A DNA stretch of 61,573 bases from K189A clade bacterium. Its GTDB lineage: Bacteria > Pseudomonadota > Gammaproteobacteria > Pseudomonadales > Azotimanducaceae. Numbering within the stretch: the first letter of the stretch is position 1; the number at the start of each line of letters is the position of its first letter. Of the stretch, positions 1-9,665 are shown one piece after another. Under the pieces are notes generated by a model. The model made no database searches and had not been told where the DNA came from. It worked only from the letters and a program-made list of their open reading frames with translations. A program made the position numbers and the translations under genes. The DNA is taken from assembly GCA_018607725.1 (NCBI GenBank), contig JABBAY010000124.1:1-61573 (forward strand), written 5' to 3'.

Positions 1-841
<841 letters not shown>

Positions 842-946
842 TATTCCTAAGTGCACCAGCGCCTATGCGGCCCTGACTCACATCCTGGCTAATGTCATGG
901 CTACCACCATGATTAATAACATGACAGGGGCAAAAAAGGTAAGGGC

Positions 947-982
947 AAAAAAAAGCCCCGTCACTGACAGGGCTTGTTTTTC
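947..982 (-). terminator. Rho-independent terminator after rpmA
   Basis: Read on the minus strand, a stem AGCCC/GGGCT (954-958 with 970-974) is followed by a run of eight T (947-954). It lies 13-48 bases past the rpmA stop codon and probably ends or attenuates the rplU-rpmA transcript before obgE. Confidence 0.8.
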
Positions 983-994
983 AATCAATCAATG

Positions 995-1255
995 TTAAGC
1001 CTCTGCCACCACATTGACATACTTACGCTGCTTCGGGCCTTTGACTGTAAAGGTGACAACCCCATCAGCCTTAGCGAACAGAGTATGATCCTTTCCACAC
1101 CCAACATTCAATCCCGGGTGGAATCTGGTGCCACGCTGGCGAATGATGATACTGCCAGCACCGGCGACTTGACCACCGAATATTTTGACACCAAGGCGTT
1201 TGCTTTCCGAATCGCGGCCGTTACGTGTACTGCCGCCTGCTTTTTTATGCGCCAT
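995..1255 (-). CDS. rpmA: 50S ribosomal protein L27
   Basis: 86 residues, the usual length of bacterial L27. The N-terminus [16 protein letters not shown] is the lysine/glycine-rich tail that reaches toward the peptidyl-transferase centre, and the body ([28 protein letters not shown]) matches the family throughout. The ATG is at 1253-1255, three bases after the rplU stop, so the two are co-transcribed and probably translationally coupled. There is no N-terminal extension of the kind cleaved in Firmicutes. Confidence 0.98.
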   Translation of the reverse strand: MAHKKAGGSTRNGRDSESKRLGVKIFGGQVAGAGSIIIRQRGTRFHPGLNVGCGKDHTLFAKADGVVTFTVKGPKQRKYVNVVAEA

Positions 1256-1258
1256 TGT

Positions 1259-1573
1259 CTAGCCTCCAGTGATATCGGTAATCTTGATCTCGGTAAAATG
1301 CTGTCTGTGGCCAGCCTGACGTCGATAATGCTTACGACGACGCATCTTGAGGATGGTGATTTTCTTGCCACGACCGTGAGAAATGACTTCTGCCGTCACC
1401 TTGCCACCGACCACAAAGGGCGCGCCGACAGTGACTTTCGAATCATTACCAATCAGCATGACCTCATCAAAATTAATCGTACCACCAGCTTCGACTTTTA
1501 GCTTTTCCAACTTAAGCACTTCACCGGGTTCGACACGATGCTGCTTACCGCCACTTTTAATTACAGCGTACAT
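1259..1573 (-). CDS. rplU: 50S ribosomal protein L21
   Basis: 104 residues, standard for L21. [14 protein letters not shown] at the N-terminus and the basic [14 protein letters not shown] stretch near residues 77-90, which contacts 23S rRNA, are diagnostic. First gene of the rplU-rpmA unit and divergent from ispB, an arrangement common in gammaproteobacteria. The shared 231-base intergenic region should hold both promoters; I see no strong consensus boxes in it. Confidence 0.98.
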   Translation of the reverse strand: MYAVIKSGGKQHRVEPGEVLKLEKLKVEAGGTINFDEVMLIGNDSKVTVGAPFVVGGKVTAEVISHGRGKKITILKMRRRKHYRRQAGHRQHFTEIKITDITGG

Positions 1574-1804
1574 GATAATTCACTCTATCTATTTGAAGGT
1601 TGAAACCCAGCAACATTAACCTGGCAGCGCGCTATACCTGATTGCCAATAGGTCCCGATTCAGGGTGCGCAATTCTACGGTAAGTTCCCGCACCAATCAA
1701 GCGCGGAATCAGCTCTTTTTCTCATGACCCATCTCTTGACACGTGCGCCGACCATCCCTAGCATTCTCATTCTTCTGGCGCATGTGCGTCCCACCGAGCG
1801 TCAC

Positions 1805-2770
1805 ATGAATTATCCGTTCTATAATGTCGTGAATTCCGACTTCAGCGCCGTGGATCAATTGATCACAAGCAGCCTTGGGTCCGATGTACCCCTGGTGGAA
1901 GAAATATCCACGTATCTGATTGAGGCCGGGGGCAAGCGCCTGCGGCCGCTGCTCGTTCTATTAGCCGCCAATGCCTGCGGCTACCAAGCGGACAAACATA
2001 TTCACCTGGCAACCGTCATCGAATTTCTGCACACCGCGATGTTACTGCACGATGACGTTGTTGACGCGTCTGACCTGCGACGCGGCCGCAAGACTGTTAA
2101 TGCCACTTGGGGGAACCCAGCCAGCGTACTGGTCGGAGATTTCCTCCATTCCCGGGCTTTTGAGATGATGGTCGATATCGGCAACATGCGCGTCATGGAA
2201 ATTCTGTCGAGGGCCACTAACACCATCGCTGAAGGTGAAGTTCAGCAACTCGGCAATATCCGCAATCCAGACACCACCGAAGCCAGCTACTTACAGGTCA
2301 TTCGTCGTAAGACCGCCATGCTATTTGAAGCCGCTTCACACGCGGGCGCAGTTATCGCCGGCGCAAATCAAGCTCAAGAGCAGGCCCTGCGAGGTTATGG
2401 CCTACATCTGGGCCTGGCGTTCCAGCTGATTGACGACATCCTCGATTACGAAGGGACCACCGCAGACCTCGGCAAAAACGTCGGTGACGACTTCGCCGAG
2501 GGCAAAGTCACGCTACCCCTGATTATCGCCATGCGCAACGGCGATGCTGGGCAACGCCAATTTATCCGCAACGCCATCCTCAATGGCGACGTCTCGGACC
2601 TGGATCAATTACTGGCAACGGTAAAAGTCACCGGCGGCTTAGAATACACCAGTGATATGGCTCACGCAGAAATTGCCAAGGCCGTTGACTGCCTGGCGTA
2701 CCTACCCGCTTCCGATTACACCGCTGCGATGCAAAACCTAGCCCAGTTTTCAGTGGCCCGAAGCTACTAG
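1805..2770 (+). CDS. ispB: Octaprenyl (polyprenyl) diphosphate synthase
   Basis: Trans-prenyltransferase that extends farnesyl diphosphate with isopentenyl diphosphate to make the ubiquinone side chain. The two aspartate-rich Mg-diphosphate motifs are intact: first motif DDVVD at residues 83-87 followed by RRG, second motif DDILD at 210-214. EAGGKRLRP (40-48) is the usual IPP-binding start. I chose the ATG at 1805 (MNYPFYNVV), giving 321 residues like other IspB proteins; an in-frame ATG at 1724 would add a 27-residue stretch not typical of the family. Chain length cannot be read from sequence alone; octaprenyl is inferred from synteny next to rplU. Confidence 0.93.
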   Translation: MNYPFYNVVNSDFSAVDQLITSSLGSDVPLVEEISTYLIEAGGKRLRPLLVLLAANACGYQADKHIHLATVIEFLHTAMLLHDDVVDASDLRRGRKTVNATWGNPASVLVGDFLHSRAFEMMVDIGNMRVMEILSRATNTIAEGEVQQLGNIRNPDTTEASYLQVIRRKTAMLFEAASHAGAVIAGANQAQEQALRGYGLHLGLAFQLIDDILDYEGTTADLGKNVGDDFAEGKVTLPLIIAMRNGDAGQRQFIRNAILNGDVSDLDQLLATVKVTGGLEYTSDMAHAEIAKAVDCLAYLPASDYTAAMQNLAQFSVARSY

Positions 2771-2861
2771 CCCAAAGCTGCCTTCAGATCATGGTAAGCG
2801 CCGCCACGTTGACGTCAGCCTGTGACTTTTACGCCTAACTGGCTTACCATTTTGACTTAGT

Positions 2862-2938
2862 CGGGATGTGGCTCAGCCTGGTAGAGCACTGCCTTCGGGA
2901 GGCAGGGGTCGGAGGTTCAAATCCTCCCATCCCGACCA
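2862..2938 (+). tRNA. tRNA-Pro (anticodon CGG)
   Basis: A 77-base cloverleaf with encoded CCA. The acceptor stem CGGGATG pairs with CATCCCG, then discriminator A and CCA. The anticodon stem CTGCC/GGCAG encloses the loop TTCGGGA, giving anticodon CGG, and the T arm carries GGTTCAAATC. It lies 91 bases after ispB in the same direction, a placement also seen in Pseudomonas-like genomes. A visibly more AT-rich gene cluster starts a few hundred bases downstream, so this tRNA is a possible integration point. Confidence 0.97.
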
Positions 2939-3257
2939 CTGATCACCATCGATTACGAGCCGTTAGCCATCCATCGACAGCCTGGAGACTGCACGCACAC
3001 AACAAGCACACCAATTCCTTCGGCTTCTAACACCCTTATCAACAGCAACATCTAGCGGCTGACCAAATCTCAACAATCAACCTAATGATAATTTCTTGAT
3101 ACTTCTTAGCATTTTTTATTTTACTTACATCGATAAATTATGCCGCCTAAGATGTCGGTAAGTGCCACACCTGAGATAGCACATGTGCGCTCCAGGGGGA
3201 CGTGGCATTCGCCAAGCCCGCGCTAACTCACCTCAGAACTACCATGACAACCGATCT
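2939..3257. other. 319-base intergenic stretch after tRNA-Pro
   Basis: No convincing gene. It turns AT-rich from about 3070 (runs such as ATTTTTTATTTTAC near 3110-3125). GCACATGTGC at 3179-3188 is a 10-base palindrome, and TGCCAC/GTGGCA near 3163 and 3203 could pair across it. No T-rich terminator could be tied to either flanking gene. Confidence 0.5.
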
Positions 3258-4310
3258 CTATCCTTTTCCTGCTTCGCGTTTCTCGCCATCGACCTTCTCA
3301 AACAAAAAATGACCTACCATCCATGTCTCGCCACCTTCATAAGCAAACATCTCCTCACAGGCCATCACGAACATACGCCACCGCTGCCATAGAATTTGAG
3401 CCGGATCTGGGTTTTCCGAGGCGTCTAGAATCTTGAATATTTCTGTTTTGTTGTTGTCCAAATTTCGCAACCAAGCGGCACAAGTCCGTGCATAGTGCCG
3501 ACCATTAACCACCCAGCAACGTTGCTGTCGCAGCTCGCCCTCAAACTTTTGTGGCAAATCCAAAGAGGGCATCAAGCCACCCGTGAAAAAGTTTCGGGCC
3601 ATCCAGTCTTCTTCAGAGTCGTCTTCAAAGAAATAAGGCTGATCGCGATGGCAGAAGATATGAAAAAACAATAAGCCATCGGCACTCAGCCATTGAGATA
3701 TCCTATGAAACAATAGTTTATAGTTTCTCATGTGCTCGAACATTTCGATCGACACGACGCGATCAAATTTTTCTACAGGCGCGAAATTATTCATATCTAT
3801 AGTAATTACCGTGATATTCGTCAGTCCGCGGCGAACGGCCTGAGCCTCAATATATAACCGTTGAGAATGAGAATTACTGACGGCCGTAATATGGCTGTCG
3901 GGGTATTCTGCTGCCATAAACAGCGTAAAAGAACCCCAACCGCAACCCAACTCCAAGATTTGTTGCCCAGACCGCAACTGAGCACGTTCAGCCGTCAGCT
4001 TCAACATAGCCAACTCCGCATCAGCGAGGCTTGTGGCACTATCCTCGTAAAATGCGCAACTGTATTTCAGATGTGGCCCCAACATATTCTGAAATACCTC
4101 TGTAGGCACTTCATAATGCTGATGATTTGCATCAGTCGTTGCCACCGCCAATGGTGACGCGGCCATCTGATCGACAAAATTTAATTTACCCGACTCAGTT
4201 GCGTTCGACTGGTCCTGCTGTAATCTTTTAATTAGTAAACGGCGCATACCTACTCGCAGCAGCCTATCTGGAATCCAACCACGCTCTGCCAAATCGACTA
4301 ACTTAATCAT
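3258..4310 (-). CDS. Cyclopropane-synthase-like SAM-dependent methyltransferase
   Basis: 350-residue class I methyltransferase of the cyclopropane-fatty-acid-synthase superfamily, shorter than true Cfa and closer to the coclaurine N-methyltransferase-like branch. The SAM motif ILELGCGWGSF is at about 118-128. The region YEVPTEVF...LKYSCAFYED (66-90) corresponds to the substrate-facing HYD..F..YS segment of Cfa. Last gene of a four-gene minus-strand operon; its ATG overlaps the stop of the Cfa-family gene by 8 bases (ATGATTAA), implying translational coupling. A membrane unsaturated fatty acyl chain is the likely substrate. By family it could resemble UfaM-type enzymes of furan fatty acid synthesis, but this is inference. 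Confidence 0.75.
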   Translation of the reverse strand: MIKLVDLAERGWIPDRLLRVGMRRLLIKRLQQDQSNATESGKLNFVDQMAASPLAVATTDANHQHYEVPTEVFQNMLGPHLKYSCAFYEDSATSLADAELAMLKLTAERAQLRSGQQILELGCGWGSFTLFMAAEYPDSHITAVSNSHSQRLYIEAQAVRRGLTNITVITIDMNNFAPVEKFDRVVSIEMFEHMRNYKLLFHRISQWLSADGLLFFHIFCHRDQPYFFEDDSEEDWMARNFFTGGLMPSLDLPQKFEGELRQQRCWVVNGRHYARTCAAWLRNLDNNKTEIFKILDASENPDPAQILWQRWRMFVMACEEMFAYEGGETWMVGHFLFEKVDGEKREAGKG

Positions 4311-5568
4311 GCGCGGGGACCTCTAACTTAAATGCTGGTAAATGCAACTGCATATGAACGCACCCAATGGCCCGCTGACTAAATCCTGCTTCGCAATAGC
4401 AAAAGTAATATCGCCACATCCTAAGGAACGTTTCAGACAAACCTAATAGCCGAATTTGACTCAGATTATCTTCGAAAGCTTCGCGCCATTTTGCTAGCGT
4501 TAGCGCATAATGGGGCGTCAAGTCTTCAAGCGCATATAGCCTGAACCCCGCTTGCTTGGAGGCACTCACTTCAACTAATTCTTTGACACTCGCCAGCGCG
4601 CCCCCCGGAAAAATATAGCGCTGAATGAAATCCACCGATCGTTTCGCAGAATCAAACTGCTCCTCGGCAATCGTAATCGCTTGAATTAGCATACTCCCAC
4701 CAGGTTTAAGTAGACCCGCGCAGGTTTGAAAAAATTGAGGTAAATATGCCAAACCGACGGCTTCAATCATCTCTATAGAAACAATTTTATCGAATTGGCC
4801 TTCAAGATCTCGATAGTCCGACCTGAGCAAAGTGACGCGATCCTGAAGACCTTTGGCAGCCACACGCTCTTGAGCTTTCTCATATTGCGCCTCAGAGATG
4901 GTTGTGGTGGTCACCTGACACCCATAGTTGCGAGCTGCAAAACAGGCGAAACCGCCCCAGCCAGTACCGATCTCTAAAATATGATCCGATGGACGAAGTT
5001 TCATTTTCTGACAAATCAAATCCATCTTTTGCTCTGACGCCTTATGCATAGATTGATGCGAGGCACGAAAATAACCAGAAGAGTACATCATTGTCTCATC
5101 TAGAAACTGCTCGAAGAACGAGTTACCTAGATCATAATGGGCGGCAATATTGCGCTTACTCTGCGCCACCGTATCGCGATTAAGCCAATGCTGAATTCGC
5201 GCTAACGGTTTTTTCAAGATTGACCAACCGCCGTTTAGGGTGCCGAGAACCTGTCTGTTTTTTAAAAAAAGTATCAAAACTGCTAGTAGGTCGTCACAAT
5301 CCCAAAGGCCATCCATGTAAGCCTCTGCTGCACCCAAGGATCCTCCCAGGGCCATCGATTGGTAGGCGTTGACCGATTTGATATTGACGGTGACGGCTTC
5401 AGAACACGGCGCGCTCCCCACATCCAGAAGCAACTCGTCAGCTTCATAAAGCTTTAACCGACCGACAGTGATTTTTGAAAAAGCCATCACTATGCGTTGC
5501 CGCCAAAAACTTGGCTGCATCGGAATCTTACCCATCTCGTTGCCGTCATTTTCACTTTTTATTATCAT
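4303..5568 (-). CDS. Cyclopropane-fatty-acyl-phospholipid synthase family protein
   Basis: 421 residues. Members methylate cis double bonds of phospholipid acyl chains at the inner membrane with SAM. The N-terminal lipid-binding region is present (LGGSLGAAEAYMDGLWD, 75-90), then HYDLGNSFFEQFLD (144-157) and the SAM site ILEIGTGWGGFACF (197-210), in the order seen in E. coli Cfa. The ATG at 5568 overlaps the DUF1365 stop (ATGA); an internal Met at residue 12 is an alternative start. In FAD oxidase-DUF1365-Cfa clusters this protein need not make cyclopropanes. Related operons are linked to stress-induced lipid changes, including furan fatty acids, in alphaproteobacteria. The exact product is unknown. 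Confidence 0.8.
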   Translation of the reverse strand: MIIKSENDGNEMGKIPMQPSFWRQRIVMAFSKITVGRLKLYEADELLLDVGSAPCSEAVTVNIKSVNAYQSMALGGSLGAAEAYMDGLWDCDDLLAVLILFLKNRQVLGTLNGGWSILKKPLARIQHWLNRDTVAQSKRNIAAHYDLGNSFFEQFLDETMMYSSGYFRASHQSMHKASEQKMDLICQKMKLRPSDHILEIGTGWGGFACFAARNYGCQVTTTTISEAQYEKAQERVAAKGLQDRVTLLRSDYRDLEGQFDKIVSIEMIEAVGLAYLPQFFQTCAGLLKPGGSMLIQAITIAEEQFDSAKRSVDFIQRYIFPGGALASVKELVEVSASKQAGFRLYALEDLTPHYALTLAKWREAFEDNLSQIRLLGLSETFLRMWRYYFCYCEAGFSQRAIGCVHMQLHLPAFKLEVPAHD

Positions 5569-6302
5569 TTTTTTGTATTTCTACCTCGGTCGGGATGGGT
5601 ATAAATCGGCATCCTCTTTAGATAGAGCATCAATGCCTGCCAGTAAATCCTATACATGACTTGAACTGCTTGAAACGGGTAGTTCAAACAATATTTTCTC
5701 AGGTTTTTTGTCGTAAACGATCGGGCTCGAAGCCTAAAACCGGCACCAAATATTGCTTTTCCAGCGCGGCTAATGGAAATATTTACCGTGCAAAACTCCC
5801 CCGGGGTTGGCAAAAGCCAGTGGTATTGTGTATCCATTGGCATAAATGGCGAAACATGAAATTGTTTTTGTGACGTCATACCGCTATTAAGTGATACGAC
5901 ATAAACATGTCGATCATTCCACGGCGTGTTATGAACTTCCACGACAACATGGCGCAGCTCCTCATCGTCATAGCAATAAAACAGACTAATTGGGTTCATG
6001 ATCAGACCGAAGGACCGCCAATTAGCAAGCAAACAAATTTTCCCTGAAAAGACGACACCGACACTCTGTTCTATTTGATGAACGACCTCTTCTTGAAGGG
6101 TTCGGTGGGATGGCAGGTAGTCTTGCCGATGAAAACTTACCCAATTAAAACCTTCATACGACAATAATTTGGAGCGCTGGCAAAGCATGGGAATCAAATC
6201 TAAATCACAATATAAATTCGCGATCTGATATTCAAACTGATGTGATGTCGGCGCATTACGGGCGTGATTTAATTGACCTTCATAGATCGCCGCATCAATC
6301 AT
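5565..6302 (-). CDS. DUF1365 family protein
   Basis: 245 residues from the ATG at 6300-6302 (MIDAAIYEGQLNHAR). A longer reading to 6515 overlaps the upstream gene and lacks family similarity. Characteristic DUF1365 stretches are the opening YEGQLNHAR..P..H.F.Y, a middle NPISLFYCYD, and VEVHNTPWNDRHVYV. The biochemical role is not established; the family travels with flavin amine-oxidase-like and Cfa-like genes, as here. The start overlaps the flavin oxidase stop by 8 bases (ATGATTGA) and the stop overlaps the Cfa-family start by 4, so the operon is tightly coupled. Confidence 0.85.
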   Translation of the reverse strand: MIDAAIYEGQLNHARNAPTSHQFEYQIANLYCDLDLIPMLCQRSKLLSYEGFNWVSFHRQDYLPSHRTLQEEVVHQIEQSVGVVFSGKICLLANWRSFGLIMNPISLFYCYDDEELRHVVVEVHNTPWNDRHVYVVSLNSGMTSQKQFHVSPFMPMDTQYHWLLPTPGEFCTVNISISRAGKAIFGAGFRLRARSFTTKNLRKYCLNYPFQAVQVMYRIYWQALMLYLKRMPIYTHPDRGRNTKK

Positions 6303-7524
6303 ACTTGGCCGCCAACTCGCTTGCCACGCGTAGCGCACTGACCACGCCATCCTCGTGAAAACCATAGCGCCAGTATGCGCCGCAATAATACGTACGATTG
6401 ACCCCGGAAATTTCCGAATGACGTCGCTGTGCAGCCAACATTGCGACATCAAAAACTGGATGTTCATACTGCAGACGCTTGAGCACGAGATTTGCGTCGA
6501 CATTACCCGTGTCATTAAGTGTCACTAGAACTGGTTGAGAAGACTCAAAATTTTGCAGTCTGTTCATGTAGTAAGTCAGACTGGCCTTCTTCGAATCGGC
6601 CTGGGCATGGTAATTCCAGCTTGCCCAGGCAGCTAACCGGCGCGGCATGACGGTCGCATCCTGGTGCAGCAAGACCTCATTTTTAGAATAGCGAATTGCA
6701 CCAAGCACCTCACGCTCTGCCGTTGATGCATCAGCCAAAATTGTTAATGCCTGACCCGAGTGACAAGCCATGACAACCTCATCAAACATTTCAGTCTGCG
6801 TCCCCGCAGTTACCAAAACGCCATGAGAACTGCGCGCTATCAAAGTCACCGTACTAGCCAAGCGAACGCGACCTAAACGATGGCGCATGGCCTTAATATA
6901 TTGGTTTGACCCACCTTTGACCACATACCATTGCGGTCGATTTTTGACGTCCAATAATCCGTGATGGTTGAAGAACTGACACAACATGCCCATTGGAAAC
7001 GCGAGTATTTCATCATCACCAGTCGACCAAATAGCAGCCGCCATTGGTACCAAGTAATCGAAAATGAACGCCTCACCAAAGCGTTGTCGCCGACAAAATT
7101 GGATAAGGGTTTCTATATTGTCGGCGTCTAACTGGCGGGCAGCTTCATTAAATTTCAAAATATCCCGAAGCATCTGCCAAAACTTAGGCCGGAACAAATT
7201 AGACTTCTGCGCAAACAAGGTCTTAAGACTATGGCCATTATATTCCAAGTTTTTGCGCTTGAGGCTGAAGCTCATTTCCGTCGGCTCGCCATCGCAGCCA
7301 AGCTCTTTGAGTAATGCCATGAACTGTGGGTAAGTACGGTCGTTATAAACAATAAACCCGCTATCTATCGCTCTTTTTTGACCGTCTATTTCAAGCTGAT
7401 GAGTGTGCACGTGCCCACCCAAATAACTGGCTTTTTCAAACAAGGTAACATCGAACTTATCCGCCAGACGATAGGCTGTTGTCAGACCTGACACACCTGC
7501 GCCTACAACAGCGATCCTCTTCAT
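6295..7524 (-). CDS. FAD-dependent amine-oxidase-like oxidoreductase
   Basis: 409 residues. The Rossmann FAD motif GAGVSG is at residues 8-13, followed by the acidic ribose-binding residue in VTLFEKASYLGGHVHT. DSGFIVYNDRTYP is typical of the NAD(P)/FAD proteins encoded next to DUF1365, and the C-terminal FAD-contacting part runs to about 400 (YYCGAYWRYGFHEDGV). Likely a desaturase or oxidase acting on membrane acyl chains or their methylated products. First gene of the four-gene operon; the 433-base region upstream should hold the promoter, but no clear -35/-10 pair was found. Confidence 0.82.
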   Translation of the reverse strand: MKRIAVVGAGVSGLTTAYRLADKFDVTLFEKASYLGGHVHTHQLEIDGQKRAIDSGFIVYNDRTYPQFMALLKELGCDGEPTEMSFSLKRKNLEYNGHSLKTLFAQKSNLFRPKFWQMLRDILKFNEAARQLDADNIETLIQFCRRQRFGEAFIFDYLVPMAAAIWSTGDDEILAFPMGMLCQFFNHHGLLDVKNRPQWYVVKGGSNQYIKAMRHRLGRVRLASTVTLIARSSHGVLVTAGTQTEMFDEVVMACHSGQALTILADASTAEREVLGAIRYSKNEVLLHQDATVMPRRLAAWASWNYHAQADSKKASLTYYMNRLQNFESSQPVLVTLNDTGNVDANLVLKRLQYEHPVFDVAMLAAQRRHSEISGVNRTYYCGAYWRYGFHEDGVVSALRVASELAAKYD

Positions 7525-7957
7525 CTATAGCAAACCTCGATCGACGCAATCTTGTTATTTCAGCCTTACACTGAAGCCATGAGCGATATTATTTTGGCTA
7601 TCACTTCAGCTTAGGGGCTACTATCCCTCGATTCACCATAACCTTAATAACAAAGGCGATTCAACCTTAAACGCGATTTTTGCTGTCAACATCAAATCGA
7701 TTAACGCAAAAATACCGTCAACAGCGACGCTCAGGCATCGAACCGAATAATGTTTCCAACGGGGGCATGGGATATGATTTTTGATAATTTGAGGCAATTC
7801 GACACGCAAAATAGAAGCCCATTATCGAAATCAAAATCTCTTCGACAATTAACCTGCAGTAAAGCGTGAAGTTCCGGCAGATTGCCCAGCGAACTATCGG
7901 CTGCTATTAACTCGACGCAGAGTAGGCACTATCAATGCTTAGTTCATGGCCGCCGCT
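7525..7957. other. 433-base intergenic region upstream of the lipid operon
   Basis: No gene supported. It should carry the promoter of the minus-strand flavin-oxidase operon and the 3' end of the M48 transcript. On the minus strand TTGACA occurs (near 7683-7688) without a good -10 at 16-18 bases, and GGAAAC (near 7751-7756) resembles an extracytoplasmic-sigma -35 but lacks a convincing partner. The region is AT-rich. Confidence 0.4.
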
Positions 7958-9121
7958 TCAGCCACCATGCTCTGCCTTCCACTGCATTGCCATTAACACT
8001 CGCCGCTCGACAGATGGGTGGGTATAAAACAAAAACTCCTGCAGGGGATGAGGCCTTGGATCACGATACTCTGCTGTCTTCACCAGCGCCCCGGCCATGG
8101 CATCAGGCAGTCCTACCGCCTCCAAAGAATAGCGATCCGCTGCTAGCTCGTTAGTGCGAATCAGACTATTGATAACTGGCTCTCCCAGAAAACCAAGCAG
8201 CGAGATGATGAACATCAGCACCGGTAATCCGACGGCGCTCTCAAGCGGCGCTTGCAAGCCAAATAGGCGCGCGAACAATCCAAATGACCGCGCACTGATA
8301 AAGAAAAACATAATCGCCAACAGCGCATACAAGCCCACGATGTACCAGATATGGCCCAGGACAAAATGACCCACTTCATGTGCCGTTACCGCTTTAACCT
8401 CGTCCAGCGTGGCGCTGCTCAAGGCAACATCGGAGATCGCGATTCTCGCCGACGAGCCGACGCCGGAAACATTAGCAGTGAAGTTATTCGATTGGCGAGA
8501 TCCATCATAAGTAAAAATACGATCGACAGGGATTTGCGCACGAGTTGCTAATTTGCGCAATTCGTCTTGCACCTGGCCCGCCGGCACGGGCTGATACTGG
8601 TTAAATAATGGCTCAATCAGAATGGGGGAAATCAGCAACAGGATCGACAATGCCAGCGCCGTCATCACCCCGGACCAAACCCACCAGCGCTGACCCACTC
8701 GGCGCATCAGCTCATAGAGCAATAGAAAAAACAGCCCACCTAGTACGGCGGAGATAGCCGTACCGAGCAGCGTTTGACTGAGAAAGTCACCGAACAACTG
8801 ACTAGTGCGATTGTAGTCCGCCTCCCGCCACCAGCCCGCATAAATTGCTAAAGGCATGGTCACAATCGACGTCACAAGGAAGTAGGTGCCACAGACGAGA
8901 AATACTCTCAACGCACGCATTCTCGGAGCGAGCAGGTGATTGAGTCGCCCCAAAATATCTAGACGAACAAACAACCAGCAATTAACACCAGCAACCAATA
9001 AACTGACCAGCAACAACCAGTGATTACCCAGTGTATAGGCCGCCGCCTGCGCCAGCGCATCGGCGCCGAGGCTGTCAATATAGGCTGCCGTGGCAGTCTG
9101 AGGATCTGCTGACCTCAGCAT
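7958..9121 (-). CDS. Membrane M48 (Ste24-like) zinc metallopeptidase
   Basis: 387 residues with several hydrophobic helices (about 33-53, 72-93, 118-137, 150-170, then 257-275 and 298-316) and an M48 core: HEVGH at 248-252 as zinc ligands and general base, with third ligand in ELAAD at 325-329. The layout follows the CAAX prenyl protease/Ste24 branch (N-terminal CAAX-protease-like region) rather than short HtpX. In bacteria such enzymes take part in membrane-protein quality control; no prenylated substrate is expected. Start ATG at 9119-9121. It sits alone between the lipid operon and a MAPEG gene. Confidence 0.88.
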   Translation of the reverse strand: MLRSADPQTATAAYIDSLGADALAQAAAYTLGNHWLLLVSLLVAGVNCWLFVRLDILGRLNHLLAPRMRALRVFLVCGTYFLVTSIVTMPLAIYAGWWREADYNRTSQLFGDFLSQTLLGTAISAVLGGLFFLLLYELMRRVGQRWWVWSGVMTALALSILLLISPILIEPLFNQYQPVPAGQVQDELRKLATRAQIPVDRIFTYDGSRQSNNFTANVSGVGSSARIAISDVALSSATLDEVKAVTAHEVGHFVLGHIWYIVGLYALLAIMFFFISARSFGLFARLFGLQAPLESAVGLPVLMFIISLLGFLGEPVINSLIRTNELAADRYSLEAVGLPDAMAGALVKTAEYRDPRPHPLQEFLFYTHPSVERRVLMAMQWKAEHGG

Positions 9122-9175
9122 TTTGTCATCCCTTTCAGCTTGCTGAATAACACCTTGGCCAACTGAACACTAGCG

Positions 9176-9565
9176 TTAGCCAAACAACTGACTCGCGATC
9201 ATCAGGGTACCCGCCAGAGCCACAGCAAACGCGGCGGGACGAATCCAAGGCAAGCCCACCATGTATATAACGGCATGTGCAAGGCGTGCACCGAAGAACA
9301 GTTGAGCACCCAAAATAGTGATTTCGTTGGAAACGCCGATGACATGAGCAACCAGCACAATCGGCGCAAACAACAGTAAATTTTCAATCATATTTGCTCG
9401 CAGGCGGGTCACTCTCGCATGCACAATGCTGGGCTCTGGCAAGCGATCTCGAGGCCCGGCCTGAGCGGCCAACCCATTCGAAAGTACGCCAAACGTACCC
9501 TGCATCAACAAGATCACTAACAGCAAGCCTACGCTGAAGACCAACATCGTCAATTCTACAGTCAT
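9176..9565 (-). CDS. MAPEG family membrane protein
   Basis: 129 residues from the ATG at 9563-9565, preceded by AGAGG eight bases away; a GTG one codon upstream is a weaker choice. Four hydrophobic segments and the MAPEG signature R..N..EN (RLRANMIENLLLFAP, near 52-66) followed by FFGARLAHAVIY identify the family of glutathione-linked and eicosanoid-type membrane enzymes. Bacterial members are mostly uncharacterised, and glutathione S-transferase or peroxidase activity is only a family-level guess. It follows the M28 peptidase gene by about 100 bases and may be monocistronic. Confidence 0.85.
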   Translation of the reverse strand: MTVELTMLVFSVGLLLVILLMQGTFGVLSNGLAAQAGPRDRLPEPSIVHARVTRLRANMIENLLLFAPIVLVAHVIGVSNEITILGAQLFFGARLAHAVIYMVGLPWIRPAAFAVALAGTLMIASQLFG

Positions 9566-9665
9566 CACATCTACCTCTTATTATTGATTGTCATCTTAAC
9601 GTCACCTCAACTCACCTCGACTCACATTAACCGTGACCTAGGGTGGGTGCCATAGCTGGCCGCAG

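Noticed and set aside
893-926. TGTCATG/CATGACA inverted repeat near the obgE promoter region
   Set aside because: Seven-base arms with a 20-base loop and no T-run; too weak to call a terminator or operator.
974-1501. Long plus-strand frame opposite rpmA and rplU
   Set aside because: It is antisense to two certain ribosomal protein genes and shows no family features.
3183-3392. 69-codon plus-strand frame near the end of the lipid operon
   Set aside because: It runs into the antisense strand of the methyltransferase and lacks an RBS or recognisable content.
2862-7957. Genomic island inserted at tRNA-Pro
   Set aside because: The AT-rich cluster lies next to the tRNA, but no integrase and no repeated copy of the tRNA 3' end could be seen, so an island is not claimed.
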